Source of the DNA: Paenibacillus thiaminolyticus
GTDB taxonomy: Bacteria; Bacillota; Bacilli; Paenibacillales; Paenibacillaceae
Assembly (NCBI RefSeq): GCF_007066085.1
Contig: NZ_CP041405.1
Span: 2,294,001-2,358,000 of the forward strand
Reading direction: 5' to 3'
DNA length: 64,000 nucleotides
This document shows positions 36,882 to 45,858 of this stretch, piece by piece. Both the position numbers and the translations under genes were made by a program. The stretch's first letter is position 1. Each line of letters begins with the position of its first letter. The notes below the pieces were generated by a model that was not told the origin of the DNA, searched no databases, and was given only the letters and a program-made list of their open reading frames with translations.

Positions 36882-37457
36882 TCAGGGACGGACGGCTTCC
36901 ACTTGATCGATTAGCAGCTTATCCGCCAAAATCGTTACCGTTTCCTCAACCTGCACCTCTATCAGTTCTTCCAGGCTGTCGCTATACTGTCCGGAGATGT
37001 GAATCCGATAGCGTCTGTCCGCCTCTGTCTTGCTCAACTTCAAGCCGAAATGAATCGAGGACAGAACGCCGAACGATTCCTGCTCTTTGAAGGAATAGTT
37101 TCCTCCAGGGCCCGCTTCAAAGTACGAATCGAACAAGCGCTTGGCCTGCTCTTCACTGTAATAGCGTCCCAGGGCAGTCAGAAAAGCTGTTTTGTCCTCT
37201 TCACTCAGGGTCAGGCGCTGCGAGTAGCGAAGCACTCCGTTCGTCCACGTCTCCGCATCGCGCAGCCATAGAAAGAGCGGGATTGCGGAATTGTGTTCCA
37301 TCGTCTCCTTCGTCAACGGCGGAGGCGCGGTCTCCTCCATCACCTGCAGGACCGTCTGAACCGTTACCTTCTTGCCTTCTTTCCCCGGAGAAGAAGGCGA
37401 CGTGCATGCTGTTAATAACAAGATGACGGAGATGAGTGCCAGCACAGTTTTTTTCAT
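36882..37457 (-). CDS. Putative lipoprotein of unknown function
   Basis: 191 residues. Signal peptide MKKTVLALISVILLLTAC with lipobox LLTAC (Cys 18), a short Ser/Pro/Lys linker, then a soluble domain (LRYSQRLTLSEEDKTAFLTA; SFGVLSSIHFGLKLSKTEAD). I do not recognise the family. It sits outside the membrane. It lies between the M23 peptidase and SMI1/KNR4 genes, all on the minus strand but separated by hairpins. Confidence 0.75.
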   Translation of the reverse strand: MKKTVLALISVILLLTACTSPSSPGKEGKKVTVQTVLQVMEETAPPPLTKETMEHNSAIPLFLWLRDAETWTNGVLRYSQRLTLSEEDKTAFLTALGRYYSEEQAKRLFDSYFEAGPGGNYSFKEQESFGVLSSIHFGLKLSKTEADRRYRIHISGQYSDSLEELIEVQVEETVTILADKLLIDQVEAVRP

Positions 37458-37499
37458 CGGTTAACTCCTCTGTCTGTAATAGGTTCCTCTAGAGTAGCG

Positions 37500-38141
37500 C
37501 TAGTCTAACGGAATTCCCTTCGATAACCGCTCATCCGCGGTCATGTTCAGAATCTCCTCCACGCTGTAGAAGATGTCATCCAGTACATCATCGATCTTCT
37601 CCGGGTCTGTTTCTCCAAGTTCAATTGATTTTGGAACTTTGCCCGCATGTTCAGGAAAGAAATTCGTGATGGGATTGACCGGATTGGAGGAATTGTCTGT
37701 CTTGCAGGCGCCCGTGCATTTTCTTGTCTCGAAATGAAGATGGACTCCTGTTGCATCTCCCGTCTTGCCCATATACCCGAGGGTGGCCCCTTTTCCTACC
37801 TTCTGGTTGGTAGACACGGCAGGCGTCTTATTCATATGAGCGTAGCGGGATTGATAGTTGGCGCTGTTGATGACATGATGAACATAGACGACCCAGCCAT
37901 AGCTGTCGGACCAGCCTGATCGGGAGACGGTACCGTCATAGTAGGCGACGATCCGATTGCCGGCTACGCCGGCCGTCTTCGCCCCAATGTCGATTCCTTT
38001 GTGTGTGTTGCCTTTGAAGCCTTGGGTAATTCGCGTGGAGTCGGGTACGGGCCAGGTGTATTTACTGTTAGCGGAAGCAATCGTGGAGAGCGAGGCAATG
38101 CATAAAGCAACTACGGATAACATCGTTACCAACCTCTTCAT
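37500..38141 (-). CDS. Secreted M23 family metallopeptidase
   Basis: 213 residues. Signal peptide MKRLVTMLSVVALCIASLST ending ASA, then a LytM-type domain: TQGFKGNTHKGIDIGA (zinc His/Asp) near residue 45, YAHMNKTPAV near 100 and the HLHFE motif (TGVHLHFETRKC) near 130. It would cut peptide cross-bridges of peptidoglycan. The last 50 residues are an acidic tail (EKIDDVLDDIFYSVEEIL). ATG at 38141 chosen for the signal peptide; an ATG four codons upstream is possible. Confidence 0.9.
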   Translation of the reverse strand: MKRLVTMLSVVALCIASLSTIASANSKYTWPVPDSTRITQGFKGNTHKGIDIGAKTAGVAGNRIVAYYDGTVSRSGWSDSYGWVVYVHHVINSANYQSRYAHMNKTPAVSTNQKVGKGATLGYMGKTGDATGVHLHFETRKCTGACKTDNSSNPVNPITNFFPEHAGKVPKSIELGETDPEKIDDVLDDIFYSVEEILNMTADERLSKGIPLD

Positions 38142-38298
38142 TACTCCAATCATCCCCTTTTTTAGGTAAATACACTCTAACCATAACATATTTTTTCTAC
38201 TTGTAAATATATGTAATTATTTACATTGAATGTTCTCCTCCCTCCCCTATGGCGCTTCTGTCCTGTAGCTGGGGAACGGAAAATAACATTTATAGATC

Positions 38299-38329
38299 GA
38301 AAAAAACAGACCGCCATATGAACGGTCTG
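38299..38329 (-). terminator. Terminator of the GNAT-NUDIX gene
   Basis: On the minus strand CAGACCG pairs with CGGTCTG around a 9-base loop and is followed by TTTTTTT. Confidence 0.9.
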
Positions 38330-38364
38330 CCATGTGAGCAGCGAGCCTCTTCCCGCTGCGTCAG

Positions 38365-39567
38365 TTATAGATGACGATTCTGGTCGATAAGGCTCTGCAA
38401 ATGATGCAGAACAAACGTAAAATAAGCCGGCTCATGGGGGACGATATCCGTCAATGTCAGCTTTATCCCCGTGCCGCGTTCGCCATGTCCCCGACTGAAC
38501 TCCTCCGCGGCAGCGGAATCCGCTTCGCCGAGGCAAAGCTTGCGGAATGCTTCCGCTTCGACCCGGACGATGGAGTCGACCTCATCTTCCTGCAGGCGAA
38601 AATCGGAGATTGCTCCAGCATGCCGATAGAAAAAGACATGGCAGAACTCATTATCGGTCATGTCCGGCTGCATGATGGAGTCGGCAATGACGCCGGCATA
38701 GACCAGCTTCCCCGGTTCCGGTTCGATGCCCAGCTCCTCGCGCAGCTCTCGCACGCCGTCCTGCGGCGTCTCCCCCGCTTCCAGATGGCCTGCCGCCGTA
38801 ATATCAAGCATATTAGGGTAATCCTTCTTATGTATATGTCTGCGCTGCAACAGAAGATAGGCCGTACCCTGCTCCTGCATCCATAGCCAGCAGTGGAACG
38901 TCTGATGCCATAGCCCCTCGGTATGCACCTCATGTCTTGTTCGCACGCCGGCCGGCTTCATGGCGTCCGTAAACGTGTCGATATACTCGATGTCTTCCGG
39001 GTTGCTCTTCTGCATTGGGGGCCGCGCGCCGTCCTGCATATCATATGCAATAAGCCAGCAATCGCGCATCTCGCCCTCATGGTATTCATGCTTCGGCAGC
39101 AGGGCCAACTTGCGGAAGCCGCATTTCTCATACACATGGAGCGCGCGCTCATTCCACGTCTGCGGATCCATCACGATCCGTACCGCTTGATGCTGCGCGA
39201 TCAAGTAATTCACCATCGTCTTAATCAGCTTCGTGCCGATGCCCTTGCCCCAATAGGCGGTCTCCCCGATAAATTGATCCATGCCGAACACACGGTTCAT
39301 CGTGGGCTTGATCCCGTATTGGGCTTGATCCTCATGCGACAGCGGGTAGAACTGGAGATATCCGATTGCCTGTCCATCGTACAGAATGATGCATGGTGTT
39401 ATCTCCTCCCGGTCCTCATAGAAATGCTTTCTTACCATCTCCATGTCATGCGGACGATCCCGGCCTTCGTAATAGCGAAGCACCTCCGGATCGGACAGCC
39501 AACGGACGAGCAAGGGAGCATCGGCAGCCCGGAGCCTCCGAACCGCGAGCTTACCGCTCTTGAACAC
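38365..39567 (-). CDS. AAC(6')-like GNAT acetyltransferase fused to a NUDIX hydrolase
   Basis: 400 residues. Residues 1-180 resemble AAC(6')-type aminoglycoside acetyltransferases: RRLRAADAPLLVRWLSDPEV, AIGYLQFYPL, GMDQFIGETAYWGKGIGTKL (acetyl-CoA loop) and VMDPQTWNERALHVYEKCGF. Residues 200-400 form a NUDIX domain of the isopentenyl-diphosphate-isomerase-like type (TRHEVHTEGLWHQTFHCWLW) with NUDIX box GHLEAGETPQDGVRELREEL then GIE. The frame is continuous through a linker of about 25 residues. The GTG start has GGGGAGA upstream and lies 3 bases after the DUF4177 stop. Drug acetylation is possible but unproven. Confidence 0.92.
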   Translation of the reverse strand: MFKSGKLAVRRLRAADAPLLVRWLSDPEVLRYYEGRDRPHDMEMVRKHFYEDREEITPCIILYDGQAIGYLQFYPLSHEDQAQYGIKPTMNRVFGMDQFIGETAYWGKGIGTKLIKTMVNYLIAQHQAVRIVMDPQTWNERALHVYEKCGFRKLALLPKHEYHEGEMRDCWLIAYDMQDGARPPMQKSNPEDIEYIDTFTDAMKPAGVRTRHEVHTEGLWHQTFHCWLWMQEQGTAYLLLQRRHIHKKDYPNMLDITAAGHLEAGETPQDGVRELREELGIEPEPGKLVYAGVIADSIMQPDMTDNEFCHVFFYRHAGAISDFRLQEDEVDSIVRVEAEAFRKLCLGEADSAAAEEFSRGHGERGTGIKLTLTDIVPHEPAYFTFVLHHLQSLIDQNRHL

Positions 39568-39570
39568 AGC

Positions 39571-39768
39571 TTATCTCCCCTTTCTCCGCTTGCAGACCGC
39601 GATCACATCCCGGGATTGGCCCTGGATACTCGTATCGAAGCAGGATACCAGCTCCCATCCGTCCAGTCCGAGCCGGTTCAGTTCCTCCTCGAACTCCTGT
39701 TCGTTAACCTTTCCTCCCAGAAAACCTCCGGTTTTGAGTTTAAGCGTCTTGTATTCCCATTGTTCCAT
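39571..39768 (-). CDS. DUF4177 domain protein
   Basis: 65 residues, MEQWEYKTLKLKTGGFLGGK ... LNRLGLDGWELVS, the standard short DUF4177 fold with WEYK and LGxxGWELV. Function unknown. GGAGGATA upstream of the ATG. It ends 3 bases before the GNAT-NUDIX start and is probably cotranscribed with it. Confidence 0.9.
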   Translation of the reverse strand: MEQWEYKTLKLKTGGFLGGKVNEQEFEEELNRLGLDGWELVSCFDTSIQGQSRDVIAVCKRRKGR

Positions 39769-39809
39769 AATGTATCCTCCTTGCGGCTAGCAATCTACTC
39801 CATTGTATC

Positions 39810-40373
39810 TTACGTCCGGACGATCGCTTCTGTCCATGCCCGCCGCTCAATCTCACGGACCGTCTCTTCCGGCGTCAGATCGGACGTGTCGAGCCACATG
39901 CCGACCCGAGGCGAATCCTGGCGCAGAATGCGATCGAGCTCGTCCACGGTCCATATGCCATAGCCTTGCTTGGAGCGGGACGACTCCCTCGCCGCCACGA
40001 CTTCCGCCCGCGGGCAGAGCACGACGGCATATAACGGCCGCGTATTGACCAATTCAATGAATGTGCCTAATTCGGGACCGACGATGACATCCTGCACTAC
40101 CGTGCTGAATCCCGCCTCGACGTAACCATCGGCAGCTGCAGCCGCCATGCGGTAGCGAATATGAAGCTGACGAACCGCTTCGTCCGACGGCTCGGGAAGC
40201 ATCTCCTCCCGCCCGCTCACAATCATGCGGCGGAAGGCGTCGCCGCGTACATGAACGCCCCGCTCGAATCGTTCGGCGAGCATCTGTGCGACCGTAGATT
40301 TGCCGGATGCCATAATGCCTGTAATCAGGAACAGGCTTGGATCCGTCGGTGCAGCAATTGGATTCGGGTTCAT
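39810..40373 (-). CDS. P-loop kinase-like protein (AAA/zeta-toxin-like)
   Basis: 187 residues. Walker A GIMASGKSTVAQ near residue 20, then VHVRGDAFRRMI near 42 and VVQDVIVGPEL near 85 in place of a Walker B; LCPRAEVVAARESSR near 118 resembles the lid region of small nucleoside or antibiotic kinases (chloramphenicol phosphotransferase-like). Substrate unknown. ATG at 40373 has CAGGAGG 7 bases upstream. Upstream gene diverges. Confidence 0.85.
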   Translation of the reverse strand: MNPNPIAAPTDPSLFLITGIMASGKSTVAQMLAERFERGVHVRGDAFRRMIVSGREEMLPEPSDEAVRQLHIRYRMAAAAADGYVEAGFSTVVQDVIVGPELGTFIELVNTRPLYAVVLCPRAEVVAARESSRSKQGYGIWTVDELDRILRQDSPRVGMWLDTSDLTPEETVREIERRAWTEAIVRT

Positions 40374-40476
40374 AGTAGACCTCCTGCCTATGGAATGGCT
40401 CACCGTTGAATGAAAATAAAGCATCTGGATACACTACCTCCAACTACTTGGATCCGTTGAGGTGGTGGAGGTAGAA

Positions 40477-41202
40477 ATGATGCATTCTATTCGAATCTAT
40501 CCATACCGTGCCCATATGATTGCCATGGCGGTCTTCCTGCTGAGTCTGACTCCGGGGATACATCATATCTCTGCTTACGCGGATTCCTCCCACCCGGAGG
40601 ATCCGCTTCCGATCGTCGCCGACCAAGGCTTGTATTCGATAGATATTTATCCAGATCGTCATAAGCTGATCGTACGGGCACAGGGTGAAAAATTCAAGAC
40701 CTATACCGTCGCCGTCGGCAACCCGTCAACCCCTACTCCCGTCGGAGAATACAAAATCATATATAAAGGCAAGGATTGGGGCCCTTCCTTCGGTCCCCGC
40801 TGGCTCGGATTAAATGTCCCTTGGGGATATTACGGCATTCATGGGACGAACAAGCCTTATTCCATCGGGCAGCATCTGAGTCATGGCTGTGTCCGGATGC
40901 GCAATCGGGATGTCATCGAGCTGTTCGAGCTCGTTCCGGTCGGTACGAAGGTGACGATTCACGGGCATGTATTGGGCGGGTTGAGGCATGATCCGAGAGT
41001 CGTAGCCGAAGGCGACGTGGGCGGAGAGGTGCAGCTGGTCCAGTCCCGGCTGAAAAGCGCCGGCTACTTCAAGGGCGTGTGCAACGGGAAATTCCGCGCC
41101 GATACAACCTATGCGGTCAAGCGGTTCCAGCGCGACCGGCAATTGCCGGAGGACGGAGTCGTAACCATTCGAGTCTATGAGGAACTGGGGCTGTATGAGT
41201 AA
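40477..41202 (+). CDS. L,D-transpeptidase (YkuD) with peptidoglycan-binding domain
   Basis: 241 residues. Signal peptide ([22 protein letters not shown]), YkuD catalytic domain with [20 protein letters not shown] and VRMRN (catalytic His and Cys, near residue 120-148), then a PG_binding_1 domain ([16 protein letters not shown] ... [16 protein letters not shown]). It forms 3-3 cross-links or modifies spore or cell wall peptidoglycan outside the membrane. ATG at 40477 behind GGAGGT. Own terminator downstream. Confidence 0.94.
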   Translation: MMHSIRIYPYRAHMIAMAVFLLSLTPGIHHISAYADSSHPEDPLPIVADQGLYSIDIYPDRHKLIVRAQGEKFKTYTVAVGNPSTPTPVGEYKIIYKGKDWGPSFGPRWLGLNVPWGYYGIHGTNKPYSIGQHLSHGCVRMRNRDVIELFELVPVGTKVTIHGHVLGGLRHDPRVVAEGDVGGEVQLVQSRLKSAGYFKGVCNGKFRADTTYAVKRFQRDRQLPEDGVVTIRVYEELGLYE

Positions 41203-41207
41203 AAAGA

Positions 41208-41264
41208 GAAGAAGGAATCGGACGGAGCAAGCGCAACAGTGCTGCCGCAGTCCATTCCTTCTTC
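41208..41264 (+). terminator. Long hairpin after the L,D-transpeptidase gene
   Basis: GAAGAAGGAAT-C-GGAC pairs with GTCC-ATTCCTTCTTC (41250-41264), just after the stop. A short T content downstream makes it a weak terminator in either direction. Confidence 0.65.
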
Positions 41265-41302
41265 CGTGCTGCGGCCCGTGCAGGCCGCATATGGTTCTGC
41301 CG

Positions 41303-42583
41303 TTATACTCCTGCGGAAGCCAATGCTTTGGCGGAGGTTAACCGATAACGCATGATCATCTCCTGAATCTCGATCGGCATGCCTTGGCTCAACCGGGACT
41401 CCTCCGCCGCGAACGCCATCATATGGCTCTGCAGGGAGCCGCGCAGTGATGCTGCCGCATGGGGGTTGTCCGGTTCGGCGGCAAGCCGGCAGAATTCCCG
41501 CATCATCTGAGTGCAGCCTTCGCTGCCTTCATCATGAACCCGAACTTCCCGCGCCGTCCCGCTGACAAAGTCGTAGACGGTGAACGCCTGATCGGTCATA
41601 TTGCCCCGAATCTCCCCGCGCGTTCCCGAGATATGGACGGTGCGCGTGCTGTCATGCGTGAAGGCCGACAGCGTGAACGAAGCGGTCGCTCCGTTGGCGA
41701 ACTCCATGTTGATGACTTGATGGTCGACAACGTCGTTGTCGCATTGGTAGACACAGCGGCCAAAAGGCGTGCTCCGGATCGTCTCCCGGATGCTCTCGTC
41801 CGATCCGTCCTGCGTAAAGTGCAGCGCGCGGCGGCGTCCTTCTCCCAAATAGAAACGCAAATCGGCATAGCAGCAATTGTCCGCGTGAATGCAGCCGTCC
41901 GTACAATATTCGGTCGCGCCCTCCGGCATATTCTCCTTTTTGAAATGAAAGAGGGAACCGAATGACGTCAGCCGTCTGCAATCCTGGTTCATCAGCCACA
42001 GGATGATGTCAAGATCGTGGCATGACTTCGCCAGCACAAGCGGGCTCGACTCCGCCGTACTGCGCCATGGGCCCCGCACATAGCTGTGCGCCATATGGCC
42101 GAAGCCGATATTTTCGCGCAGCTGGATATTCACGACTTTCCCGATACCGCCCTGCTCGATGACTTGACGTATTCCGGACCAGAACGGCGTATAGCGGAGA
42201 ACATAGCATATGGTCAGCACCCGCTGATTGCGGCGGGCGGCAGCTTCAATCTCAATGCATTCGGTCGGAGAAGGCGACATCGGCTTCTCCAGCAGCACAT
42301 GGTAACCTCGCTCCAGAGCTGCCATTGCGGCTTCGTAGTGCATCCGATCCTGCATGCAGATCAACACCGCATCGGCAAACCGCGGCCGTTCGAACACTTC
42401 CCGCCAATCTTCATACGTTTGCCCGGCATCGATATGATGCAAGCCCGCAAACGCCTCTCGTTTCTCCACATCCGGCTCCGCGACGGCGACGAATTCCAGT
42501 TCTTCCGGGTACTGCAGCGCATGCTTGGCATATACTTCCGCGCCCCGGATACCTGCCCCGAGCAAGATTGCCTTAATACTCAT
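41303..42583 (-). CDS. Gfo/Idh/MocA family oxidoreductase
   Basis: 426 residues. NAD(P)-binding ILLGAGIRGAEVYAKHALQY near residue 5, AVLICMQDRMHYEAAMAALERGYHVLLEKPMSPSP with the conserved E-K-P near 98, and a C-terminal substrate domain with the typical His (SCHDLDIILWLM near 185). It oxidises or reduces a sugar or sugar acid. A cysteine pair (YCTDGCIHADNCCYADL) near 235 is extra. Last gene of the sugar locus, 190 bases after the glycosidase gene; whether it has its own promoter is unclear. Confidence 0.93.
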   Translation of the reverse strand: MSIKAILLGAGIRGAEVYAKHALQYPEELEFVAVAEPDVEKREAFAGLHHIDAGQTYEDWREVFERPRFADAVLICMQDRMHYEAAMAALERGYHVLLEKPMSPSPTECIEIEAAARRNQRVLTICYVLRYTPFWSGIRQVIEQGGIGKVVNIQLRENIGFGHMAHSYVRGPWRSTAESSPLVLAKSCHDLDIILWLMNQDCRRLTSFGSLFHFKKENMPEGATEYCTDGCIHADNCCYADLRFYLGEGRRRALHFTQDGSDESIRETIRSTPFGRCVYQCDNDVVDHQVINMEFANGATASFTLSAFTHDSTRTVHISGTRGEIRGNMTDQAFTVYDFVSGTAREVRVHDEGSEGCTQMMREFCRLAAEPDNPHAAASLRGSLQSHMMAFAAEESRLSQGMPIEIQEMIMRYRLTSAKALASAGV

Positions 42584-42772
42584 TGCGTCAACACCTCTTT
42601 GCAGGCTATCTGCGTTGTCAATTGGTATGGAACTTCGGTTGAAGTATCTCTACCATAACAAATGATTCGGATCGGTACTATAATTATCTTCCGAAATATT
42701 TGCACAAACAGCCTGCCGCGTAACTTCGTTGCGTAAGCGCAAACATAGCTGCCCGACTACAGGGGCGTCCCG

Positions 42773-44968
42773 TTAGAGCGTAACGCGAATCATGCGCTCC
42801 GTAGACGTGATCGCTTTGCCATTCCATTCCACGGTCACGCGCAGTCCTTGCTCATTATTCACGCTGGCCTGCAGCTCGCCCGCCTCTTGGCGCAGCTCCA
42901 CATCGAGCCACGCCGCGCCGATGCGGATTCGCTTCAAGGCGACACGCTTGCCCTGCCAAGCCTGGGGCAGATCTGGCGCGATCCGCACCTCGCTCCGGTG
43001 AGCATCCGGCTGAATGCCGATCAGATGCTTCACTATCGGCACGGCCAGCGCATAAATGGTCCATGCCTGCACCGCACAGCCGTAATCCGGCGACATCTCG
43101 CTCATCGAGCCCGGCAGGGCCAGCGAAAACGTGTTCATCATGCGCTCTAACAGATCGAGCGCCGCGTCGGGATTGCCGTACGCCGCTTCCGCCACGGCAT
43201 GCGCTCCGGTCGAGATCGTCATCGTGCCCTGCCGGAACATGCCGGACAAGTAGGTGCCATAAGTTCCGATAAATTCAGGGGTTCGCATGCGCTCAAGGGC
43301 CAGCTTCCCCTTCTCCCGGTCGGCTATGCCTGCTTCCATCGGCGTCACGATGACCCAGTTCTTATTCAGCAGCCAGCCTCGATCTTCCTGGTCATCCCCG
43401 GCCGCCTGAAGCAGCTTGTCCACATAGTCCCGGTAATGTTCGACACCGTGCTTGGCCGCCATCGCCACCATGAAGTCGGCCTTCGGCTTGACATCCTTCT
43501 TCGGCGCCACCGCATCGGCGTACAGTCCTTCCTGCTCGCACCAATAGACCCGGTTGATCGCTTCTGCCAATTGCTCCGCCTTGGCCGCATAGCGATCCGC
43601 TTCCGCTTCGTAGCCGAGCACCCGGCTCATCGCGGCCAAGGCCGCTGCCGCCTGCGCCGTATAGACGGCCGAATCGATCAGTTCCATATTCAATCCGGCG
43701 ATCTCGATGATGCCGTAGCCGGACGGGAACCCGTCGCCGTCCGGATCCATCTCGCCAAGCAGCCATTCCATCCCCAGCGCGCATAACGCATAATGCTCCG
43801 CTAGCCATTGCTTGTCGCCCATCCAGCGGAACACGTCCCAGATGAGCGCGATATAATGCGCGGTCTCCTGCGTATTGCCCGGATTGGACACCGCCCCCAT
43901 CGTCGTCACCTCATGGATAATCCGCCCGTTCCCGTTCGTCTGCAGCGAAGTGTCGCGGATCAGCTTCAGCGTGTCCCGCACCAGCTCGAAGTCTCCGATC
44001 GCGGCGACGCCCTGCAGAGCGTAGGAGTTGTCGCAGCCGAACCACCACGGATAATGGGGCGATCCCGCCGTCAACCCTCTGCCGATGCCGTCGACGCGCT
44101 GCACGAGCCATTGATTATTCCATTTTGTCCACGCAAAAATATCATTGAGGCGGGACTCGCCCTCAATCTGCAGCTGCGCCTGTCCCTCGATACGCGCGTA
44201 CAGGCGCTGCTTGGCCGCCAGCAGCTCCGCGTGCGACGATACCAATCGCTCGTACGTCGCCTCGCACTCCGCCCGCGATGCGTATGAGCCCGCAACATAT
44301 ACCTGGAAGCGCAGCCGCTCGTCCGGCTTGAGGACGACATCGGTCTTCATCGACACGCCTGCGCCGTTCCCGCTCGTCCATTCCGGACCGATAAGTCCGC
44401 GTTCAAAGCGGATCTCCGGCTTCGTCCAATCGGTGCCGACCATGACGTACCAGTCATGATCGCAGTCCTTGGCCAGACAGGCGGATGCCGATACTTGCTG
44501 CCATTCGTCCCGTTCCCCGTCATGAATGCCGATCTCGTCCGAGAACCAGACCGGCCGCAGATCGGAACGCGCGACCAACTCCAGTTCCAGGGCGGTGTCC
44601 TCACTGGCGTAATTGCAGATTTCATAGCTGACGACGAGGCCTTTTTCCTGCTCCGGCGCGAACTGGACCCGGCGAATCGATACCGGAATATGGCCGAGGC
44701 CGTGATCGTAGCGGAACTCGTTCCCCCACGGATGGGTGATGAATTCATCCGCCTTGGTCCATACGGCAATGCCGCGCCGTGCGTCCGTCACGCGCAGCCA
44801 GAAGCCGTCCAGCAGCTTGATCGGATGCAGCCAGACGCCGCCCATTTCATTCGCGACATGATGGCCGAAGTCAGGAAAATGCCCGTCCTGCGTTCCGATC
44901 GCTTTCATATATTCGCCAGCGGTCACGTAGATCGGAAAAGGACGCTGGTTGCCCACGCTTTTTATCAT
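42773..44968 (-). CDS. Glycogen-debranching-like glycosidase, (alpha/alpha)6 barrel
   Basis: 731 residues. An N-terminal beta domain (to about residue 260) is followed by a six-hairpin glycosidase domain: FAWTKWNNQWLVQRVDGIG near 278, GSPHYPWWFGCDNSYALQGV (acid-type Asp) near 305, GEMDPDGDGFPSGYGIIEI near 415 and SGMFRQGTMTISTG near 585. This matches the amylo-alpha-1,6-glucosidase/GH63-like group of unnamed specificity. No signal peptide, so it works on imported oligosaccharide. It follows the two permease genes in the same direction, as a likely intracellular hydrolase of the transported sugar. Confidence 0.85.
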   Translation of the reverse strand: MIKSVGNQRPFPIYVTAGEYMKAIGTQDGHFPDFGHHVANEMGGVWLHPIKLLDGFWLRVTDARRGIAVWTKADEFITHPWGNEFRYDHGLGHIPVSIRRVQFAPEQEKGLVVSYEICNYASEDTALELELVARSDLRPVWFSDEIGIHDGERDEWQQVSASACLAKDCDHDWYVMVGTDWTKPEIRFERGLIGPEWTSGNGAGVSMKTDVVLKPDERLRFQVYVAGSYASRAECEATYERLVSSHAELLAAKQRLYARIEGQAQLQIEGESRLNDIFAWTKWNNQWLVQRVDGIGRGLTAGSPHYPWWFGCDNSYALQGVAAIGDFELVRDTLKLIRDTSLQTNGNGRIIHEVTTMGAVSNPGNTQETAHYIALIWDVFRWMGDKQWLAEHYALCALGMEWLLGEMDPDGDGFPSGYGIIEIAGLNMELIDSAVYTAQAAAALAAMSRVLGYEAEADRYAAKAEQLAEAINRVYWCEQEGLYADAVAPKKDVKPKADFMVAMAAKHGVEHYRDYVDKLLQAAGDDQEDRGWLLNKNWVIVTPMEAGIADREKGKLALERMRTPEFIGTYGTYLSGMFRQGTMTISTGAHAVAEAAYGNPDAALDLLERMMNTFSLALPGSMSEMSPDYGCAVQAWTIYALAVPIVKHLIGIQPDAHRSEVRIAPDLPQAWQGKRVALKRIRIGAAWLDVELRQEAGELQASVNNEQGLRVTVEWNGKAITSTERMIRVTL

Positions 44969-45002
44969 ATTCGCTCGCCTCGGTTCTCCATAGGATGGAG
45001 CA

Positions 45003-45842
45003 TCATCCCTTCATCGCAGAAGAGAGGGAGATGCCTTCGATGAAATATTTCTGCGCGAAGAAAAATACGATTAGGGCCGGCAGCATAATGAGCACGGTCG
45101 CGGCCATCAGCATATTCCACTCGACGTTATACATGCCCTTGAACATGGACAAGCCTAGCGCCAACGTATATTTTTCCGTCGTATTCAAGTAAATCAGCGG
45201 CCCCTGAAAGTCGTTCCATACGCCCATAAAGGTGAAAATGGAGACGGCAATCAGCGGCGGCTTGCACAGCGGCAGCATCACGCGCGTGAAGATTGTCCAG
45301 CGATTGGCCCCATCCACAAAAGCAGCCTCATCCAAATCCCGCGGGATGCCGCGCATGAACTGGCGGATTAAGAAGATGTTGAAGGCGCCCCCGCCGAAAA
45401 AGGCCGGGATGATGAGCGGCAGAAAGGTATCGACCCAGCCCAGCTCTTTGAACAGGATGAACATCGGGATCATCGTTACTTGACCCGGCAGCATCATCGT
45501 CGCCAGCAGGATGAGGAAGAGAATCTTCTTCCCCTTGAACCGGAAGCGGGCGAACCCATAGGCACATAACGCCGCGGAAAAAACCGTTCCGATCATGACG
45601 GGAATCAAAATGATTAGCGTGTTTTTCAAGAACAGGAAAAAGGGAATGGCGCTGACCGCGCTTGCATAATTGTCCCATTTCCATTGCTTCGGCAAAAACG
45701 AATCCATAAACACTTCGGCAGGCGTCTTCAAGGAAGTAGATATCGTCCAAAGAAGCGGCACCAGTACGATTGCCGCCCCGACGATGAGCAGAACTAAGGA
45801 TAGAAGACGTGAGATGTCGGTTTTGTGGCGTAAGGCTTGCAT
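45003..45842 (-). CDS. Sugar ABC transporter permease, MalG/MsmG type
   Basis: 279 residues, six membrane helices. The EAA loop is EAAFVDGANRWTIFTRVMLPLCKP near residue 180, contacting the ATPase. Start chosen at 45842 (MQALRHK) with AAGGAGGGG upstream rather than the open frame to 45917. Immediately downstream of the MalF-type gene (16 bases). No ATPase gene lies in the locus. Confidence 0.95.
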   Translation of the reverse strand: MQALRHKTDISRLLSLVLLIVGAAIVLVPLLWTISTSLKTPAEVFMDSFLPKQWKWDNYASAVSAIPFFLFLKNTLIILIPVMIGTVFSAALCAYGFARFRFKGKKILFLILLATMMLPGQVTMIPMFILFKELGWVDTFLPLIIPAFFGGGAFNIFLIRQFMRGIPRDLDEAAFVDGANRWTIFTRVMLPLCKPPLIAVSIFTFMGVWNDFQGPLIYLNTTEKYTLALGLSMFKGMYNVEWNMLMAATVLIMLPALIVFFFAQKYFIEGISLSSAMKG

Positions 45843-45858
45843 ATTCTTATTCCCCTCC

